Positions 60,728-64,000 of a stretch of 64,000 nucleotides of DNA are shown here, in pieces; the first letter of the stretch is position 1; every line of letters starts with the position of its first letter. The notes beneath the pieces were generated by a model. That model was not told where the DNA came from. It saw only the letters and a program-made list of their open reading frames with translations, and made no database searches. The stretch lies in contig CAWDXZ010000006.1 in NCBI GenBank assembly GCA_963806455.1, positions 604,575 through 668,574 of the forward strand, read 5' to 3'. The position numbers and the translations under genes are program-made. Source of the stretch: Bog-756 sp963806455 (GTDB lineage Bacteria; Actinomycetota; Acidimicrobiia; Acidimicrobiales; RAAP-2).

Positions 60728-60756
60728 TCTCACGAACCTCACAGCCAGCTCTCACC
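60728..60756 (+). promoter_or_regulatory. PhoP-like triple box before the glycosyltransferase operon
   Basis: TCTCACG (60728-60734), four bases, TCACAGC (60739-60745), four bases, TCTCACC (60750-60756): the middle copy is a perfect PhoP half-site and the outer ones are degenerate, at exact 11-base period. It lies 28-56 bases before the glycosyltransferase start. Confidence 0.6.
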
Positions 60757-60783
60757 TCCGTCCGAGTCCCACCCGCCAGAGTG

Positions 60784-62064
60784 ATGGCCATGAGCCTCAC
60801 CGAAGTCACTTCGACCGTGTGCGAGCCGCCCGCCACCGCCGCGGACGTGGACATCGTGGTCCCCGTCTACAACGAGGAGGCCCAACTAGCCGAGAGCATC
60901 ACCCACCTGCGCGCCTATCTCGACACGTCGTTTCCGTTCACCTCCACCGTCACCATCGCCGACAACGCCAGCACCGACGGCACCTGGCGCACGGCGGCCG
61001 GTCTCGCCGCCACCCGGCCCGGTGTGAAGGCCATCCACCTGAGCCGGAAGGGGCGAGGACGGGCGCTCCGCGCCGCCTGGTCACAGAGCACCGCCGTCGT
61101 CGTCGCCTACATGGACGTCGATCTCGCCACCGGGCTCGACGCCCTGCTGCCGCTGATCGCCCCGCTGCTCTCCGGCCATTCCGACCTGGCCATCGGGAGC
61201 CGGCTGGCCCCCGGTGCCCACGTCGTCCGGGGCGCCCGGCGCGAGTTCATCTCGCGGGGATACAACCTGTTGCTCCGGACGGCGCTGGGCAGCTCCTGCA
61301 CCGACGCCCAATGCGGGTTCAAGGCGATGCGCCGCGAGGCCGCCCTCGAGCTCCTGCCGCTCGTCGAGGACGACGAGTGGTTCTTCGACACCGAGGTCCT
61401 CGTCACCGCGCAACGGATGGGTCTTCGCATCCACGAAGTCCCGGTGCACTGGGTGGACGACACCGACTCACGGGTCGAACTGCTCCCCACGGCCCTCATG
61501 GACCTACGGGGCGTGTGCCGCCTCCTGGGGCCGGCCGCTCGCCGTCGCGTCACCGACCGGGCCGGCCAGGACCGGGAGGTCTTCGCCGACGAGCTCCTTC
61601 GTTTTGCCGGCGTGGGTGCCCTGTCCACCCTGGCCTATGTCCTGCTGTTCGCCCTGCTCCAACCCGACCTGGGCGGCTACGTCGCCAACGCGGTGGCCAT
61701 CTTGGTGTGCAGCCTGGGCAACACCGCCCTCCACCGGGGCATGGCGGGCGCGGCGGCGCATCGGCTCGGCCGTTGGCACCGCTGGGCGGGCGCGTGCGCG
61801 CTGGTGGCCGTCAGCCTCGGGTTCACCACCGCCGCCCTGGTCGTCGCCCGCGCCGTCGGGCTCGACTCGCTGGTCCCCGAGTTACTCGCCCTCACCGCCG
61901 CCAATCTGGGGGCGGCCATCATCCGGTTCGGCATCCTGCGCACGTGGGTGTTCAGACCCGCTTTCGGCACCAATCTGGGCCCGGCACCCCACCATCTCGA
62001 TCCGAGACGATTCCACCACCCGGCGCAGACGGCCGGAGCGACGATGAAGGAGATCCCGTCATGA
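60784..62064 (+). CDS. GT2 glycosyltransferase fused to a GtrA-like domain
   Basis: 426 residues. N-terminal dolichyl/polyprenyl-phosphate-sugar synthase domain: DVDIVVPVYNEEAQLAESIT near 22, TIADNASTDGTW near 57, AYMDVDLATGLDALL near 102 (DXD form), SRLAPGAHVVRGARREFIS near 140. C-terminal GtrA-like domain with four hydrophobic segments from about 275 (FAGVGALSTLAYVLLFALLQ). It would make polyprenyl-phosphate-sugar and flip it, as in YkcC-type systems. Alternative starts GTG 60781 and ATG 60790. Coupled by ATGA to the GT39 gene. Confidence 0.85.
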   Translation: MAMSLTEVTSTVCEPPATAADVDIVVPVYNEEAQLAESITHLRAYLDTSFPFTSTVTIADNASTDGTWRTAAGLAATRPGVKAIHLSRKGRGRALRAAWSQSTAVVVAYMDVDLATGLDALLPLIAPLLSGHSDLAIGSRLAPGAHVVRGARREFISRGYNLLLRTALGSSCTDAQCGFKAMRREAALELLPLVEDDEWFFDTEVLVTAQRMGLRIHEVPVHWVDDTDSRVELLPTALMDLRGVCRLLGPAARRRVTDRAGQDREVFADELLRFAGVGALSTLAYVLLFALLQPDLGGYVANAVAILVCSLGNTALHRGMAGAAAHRLGRWHRWAGACALVAVSLGFTTAALVVARAVGLDSLVPELLALTAANLGAAIIRFGILRTWVFRPAFGTNLGPAPHHLDPRRFHHPAQTAGATMKEIPS

Positions 62065-64000
62065 TCGGCCCTGACCCCCGGGGCGAGCCCATCGCCCTCG
62101 CCGACCTAGGCCGGCCCGACCCGGTGGCCGCGACGGCCGGTCCCGGCACGGCGGAACCGACCATCGACGTCCCCCCGGTCGACCCGTTCCCCTCCTTGGC
62201 TCCACCCGCCGGGTGGGCACCGGTCGGGCCCGCGGCCGGAGACGCCGCCGTCCCGCCCGCCCCCGCGCCTCCCACCGACCGGCGGCGGCGCCTGATCCGG
62301 GGGCGGCCCGAGGACCCGGCCTGGGTACGACCCACCCTCCTGCTCCTTCTGGTGGGCACCGGCTTCTTGTACTTGTGGGGGCTCGGCCAGTCGGGCTGGG
62401 CCAACAGCTTCTATTCCGCCGCCGTCCAGGCCGGCACCAAGAGCTGGAAGGCGTTCTTCTTCGGGTCGTCCGACGCGTCCAATTTCATCACGGTGGACAA
62501 GCCACCTGCCTCGCTCTGGGTGATGGAGATCTCGGCACGGATCTTCGGCGTCAACTCGTGGAGCATCCTGGTGCCCCAGGCGCTCGAGGGAGTGGCCACC
62601 GTCGGCCTCGTCTTCGCCACCGTCCGGCGGTGGTTCACCCCTGGCGCCGCCCTGATCGCCGGCGTCGTGGTGGCGGTGACCCCGGTCGCTACGTTGATGT
62701 TCCGGTTCAACAATCCCGACGCCCTCCTCACGCTGCTCCTCACCGGTGCCGCCTATGCCACGGTCCGAGCGGTTGAAGCCGGACGTACGAGATGGATGGT
62801 GCTGGCCGGGACATTGATCGGCTTCGGCTTCATCACCAAGATGTTGCAGGCCCTCATCCTCATGCCCGTGCTGGCCCTCGTCTACCTGCTGGCCGGGCCA
62901 CCCAAATTGGGGCGCCGGTTGCTGCAGGTGGTCTACGCCGGGGTGGCCATGGTCGTCGCCGGGGGATGGTGGGTGGCGGCCGTCCAGCTGACACCGGCGG
63001 CGGACCGCCCCTACATCGGGGGGTCGACGGACAACAACCTGCTCAACCTGATCTTCGGCTACAACGGGTTCGGGCGCCTCACCGGCAACGAGAAGGGGAG
63101 TGTGGGCGGGGCCGGTGCGCCCGGGAACATGTGGGGACCGGTGGGCTGGGACCGCCTGTTCCTCCGCGAGATGGGCGGGCAGATCTCGTGGCTCATCCCG
63201 GGCGCGCTGATCGGCTTGGTCGCCGCCCTGTGGCTGACCCGCCGGGCGCCGCGCACCGACCGGGTGCGAGCCGGGTTCCTCATCTTCGGCGGTTGGCTGC
63301 TGCTCACCGGGGCCACCATCAGCTTCGCCCACGGCATCATCCACCCCTACTACACCGTCGCACTGGCTCCGGCCATCGGCGCCCTGGTCGGCATGGGCGC
63401 CACGACCCTGTGGCAACGCCGGCGCGAGGTCTTCCCCCGGCTGGCCCTGGCCGCCGCCATCATCGCCAGCATCGCCTGGGCGTTCGTCGTCCTCGGGTGG
63501 AGCCCCAGCTGGTACCCGGCCCTCCGCTGGGTGATCCTGGTGGTTGGCCTGGTGGCCGCAGTCGGCATCGCGCTGGTCCCGCGTGCCCGGGGCGTACTGG
63601 CGGCCGGCCTGGCCGGGCTCGGCCTGGCTTCGGTGATCGCCGCCCCCACCGCCTACTCCCTGACGACGGCGGCCACGCCCCACGACGGCGCCATTCCGTC
63701 CGCCGGTCCGGCCATCCAGGGTGGGGGCGGCTTCGGCGGGTTCCCGGGCGGCCCCGGTCGGAGCCTGGGTCGAAACGGCATCACCCTGCCGCCCGGCTTC
63801 ACCCTGCCCAACGGGGCCAAGTTGCCGAACGGCCTGCGGATCCCCGGGAGCTTCTTCCGTCAGCGCGGCCTGGTGCCGGGCCAGGCTCCGGGCGGCGGCG
63901 GTGCGCCCGGCGGTGCCGGTGGCTTCCCCGGCGGCCCCGGCGGCCCCGGTGGGTTCGGCGGGTTCGGCGCCCGCGGCGGGTTCAACCGCGGCCGGGCCGG
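62061..64000 (+). CDS. GT39/ArnT-like membrane glycosyltransferase (3' end beyond window)
   Basis: At least 646 residues, cut by the window end. Seen: a Pro/Ala-rich cytosolic N terminus, then GT-C type membrane core: WANSFYSAAVQAGTKSWKAF near 113, the Asp-containing first loop NFITVDKPPASLWVMEIS near 140 (catalytic Asp of PMT/ArnT enzymes), FRFNNPDALLTLLLTGAAY near 214, and NNLLNLIFGYNGFGRLTGNE near 325, with about ten membrane segments. From about 550 a Gly/Pro/Phe-rich tail starts, with GGPGGPGGFGGFG. It uses polyprenyl-phosphate-sugar made by the previous gene to glycosylate an outside target (inference), as in YkcB/YkcC pairs. Confidence 0.85.
   Translation, partial: MIGPDPRGEPIALADLGRPDPVAATAGPGTAEPTIDVPPVDPFPSLAPPAGWAPVGPAAGDAAVPPAPAPPTDRRRRLIRGRPEDPAWVRPTLLLLLVGTGFLYLWGLGQSGWANSFYSAAVQAGTKSWKAFFFGSSDASNFITVDKPPASLWVMEISARIFGVNSWSILVPQALEGVATVGLVFATVRRWFTPGAALIAGVVVAVTPVATLMFRFNNPDALLTLLLTGAAYATVRAVEAGRTRWMVLAGTLIGFGFITKMLQALILMPVLALVYLLAGPPKLGRRLLQVVYAGVAMVVAGGWWVAAVQLTPAADRPYIGGSTDNNLLNLIFGYNGFGRLTGNEKGSVGGAGAPGNMWGPVGWDRLFLREMGGQISWLIPGALIGLVAALWLTRRAPRTDRVRAGFLIFGGWLLLTGATISFAHGIIHPYYTVALAPAIGALVGMGATTLWQRRREVFPRLALAAAIIASIAWAFVVLGWSPSWYPALRWVILVVGLVAAVGIALVPRARGVLAAGLAGLGLASVIAAPTAYSLTTAATPHDGAIPSAGPAIQGGGGFGGFPGGPGRSLGRNGITLPPGFTLPNGAKLPNGLRIPGSFFRQRGLVPGQAPGGGGAPGGAGGFPGGPGGPGGFGGFGARGGFNRGRA

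Noticed and set aside
1..64000. CRISPR array, rRNA operon, insertion sequence or prophage
   Set aside because: No regularly spaced repeats, rRNA sequence, transposase, integrase or phage structural gene was seen on either strand.

Overview
This is a GC-rich (roughly 70 percent) chromosomal segment with densely packed genes and many ATGA or GTGA start/stop overlaps. Frequent GTG starts, several likely leaderless promoters, a resuscitation-promoting-factor-like protein, a PhoP-like two-component system and a mycofactocin cluster all point to an actinobacterium. My best guess is the Acidimicrobiia, inferred from gene content only. I see no rRNA gene, complete tRNA, transposase, integrase or CRISPR array.

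Layout. 1-2.3 kb: a short-chain dehydrogenase and a glutamine-synthetase-like ligase. 2.3-6.3 kb: a surface-polymer island with three sulfotransferases and a family 2 glycosyltransferase. 6.6-12 kb: an amidohydrolase, leuA with a leader peptide and attenuator, and a large membrane protein. 12-17.8 kb: an FGGY kinase, ileS and a formamidopyrimidine-DNA-glycosylase-like repair enzyme. 17.9-21.3 kb: a sulfonate/nitrate/taurine-type ABC importer with an Rrf2 regulator and a promoter overlapped by a perfect palindrome. 21.4-31.2 kb: MFS exporter, sulfotransferase-like protein, acyl-CoA synthetase with thioesterase, two SRPBCC proteins, glycosyltransferase, amidohydrolase, rpiB and an acetyltransferase.

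31.2-46.5 kb is the centrepiece: an NDMA-type alcohol dehydrogenase, mftR, then a tightly coupled mycofactocin operon. It runs mftA, mftB, mftC, an OYE/FadH-type oxidoreductase, an SDR, a second OYE, EtfA-like, FixC-like (frameshifted here), FixX ferredoxin, EtfB-like, mftE, a second SDR and mftF. The peptide maturase genes sit with a complete FixABCX/ETF-type electron-transfer module and two iron-sulfur flavoprotein oxidoreductases, while mftD and mftG are not in the window. I infer a redox relay: mycofactocin collects electrons from NAD(H)-sequestering dehydrogenases and passes them through ETF, FixC and FixX towards quinone or ferredoxin.

46.5-54.5 kb has lower gene density: a structured leader upstream of the Rpf-like gene, a frameshifted secreted Ig-like protein, a two-copy repeat with a hairpin, small secreted or membrane proteins, an SRPBCC protein, a cold-shock protein, a DUF998-like membrane protein and a secreted tripeptidyl-aminopeptidase-like hydrolase. 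54.5-64 kb: a redox operon on the minus strand (small Ser/Thr-rich membrane protein, ApbE flavin transferase, ferric-reductase-like cytochrome, NuoF-like flavoprotein, ferredoxin), divergent from a PhoP/PhoR-like two-component system, followed by a GT2-GtrA fusion and a GT39-type glycosyltransferase cut by the window end. Spaced TCACAGC-like boxes, matching the known mycobacterial PhoP site, lie both in the divergent region and before the glycosyltransferase operon, suggesting one regulator controls all of them.
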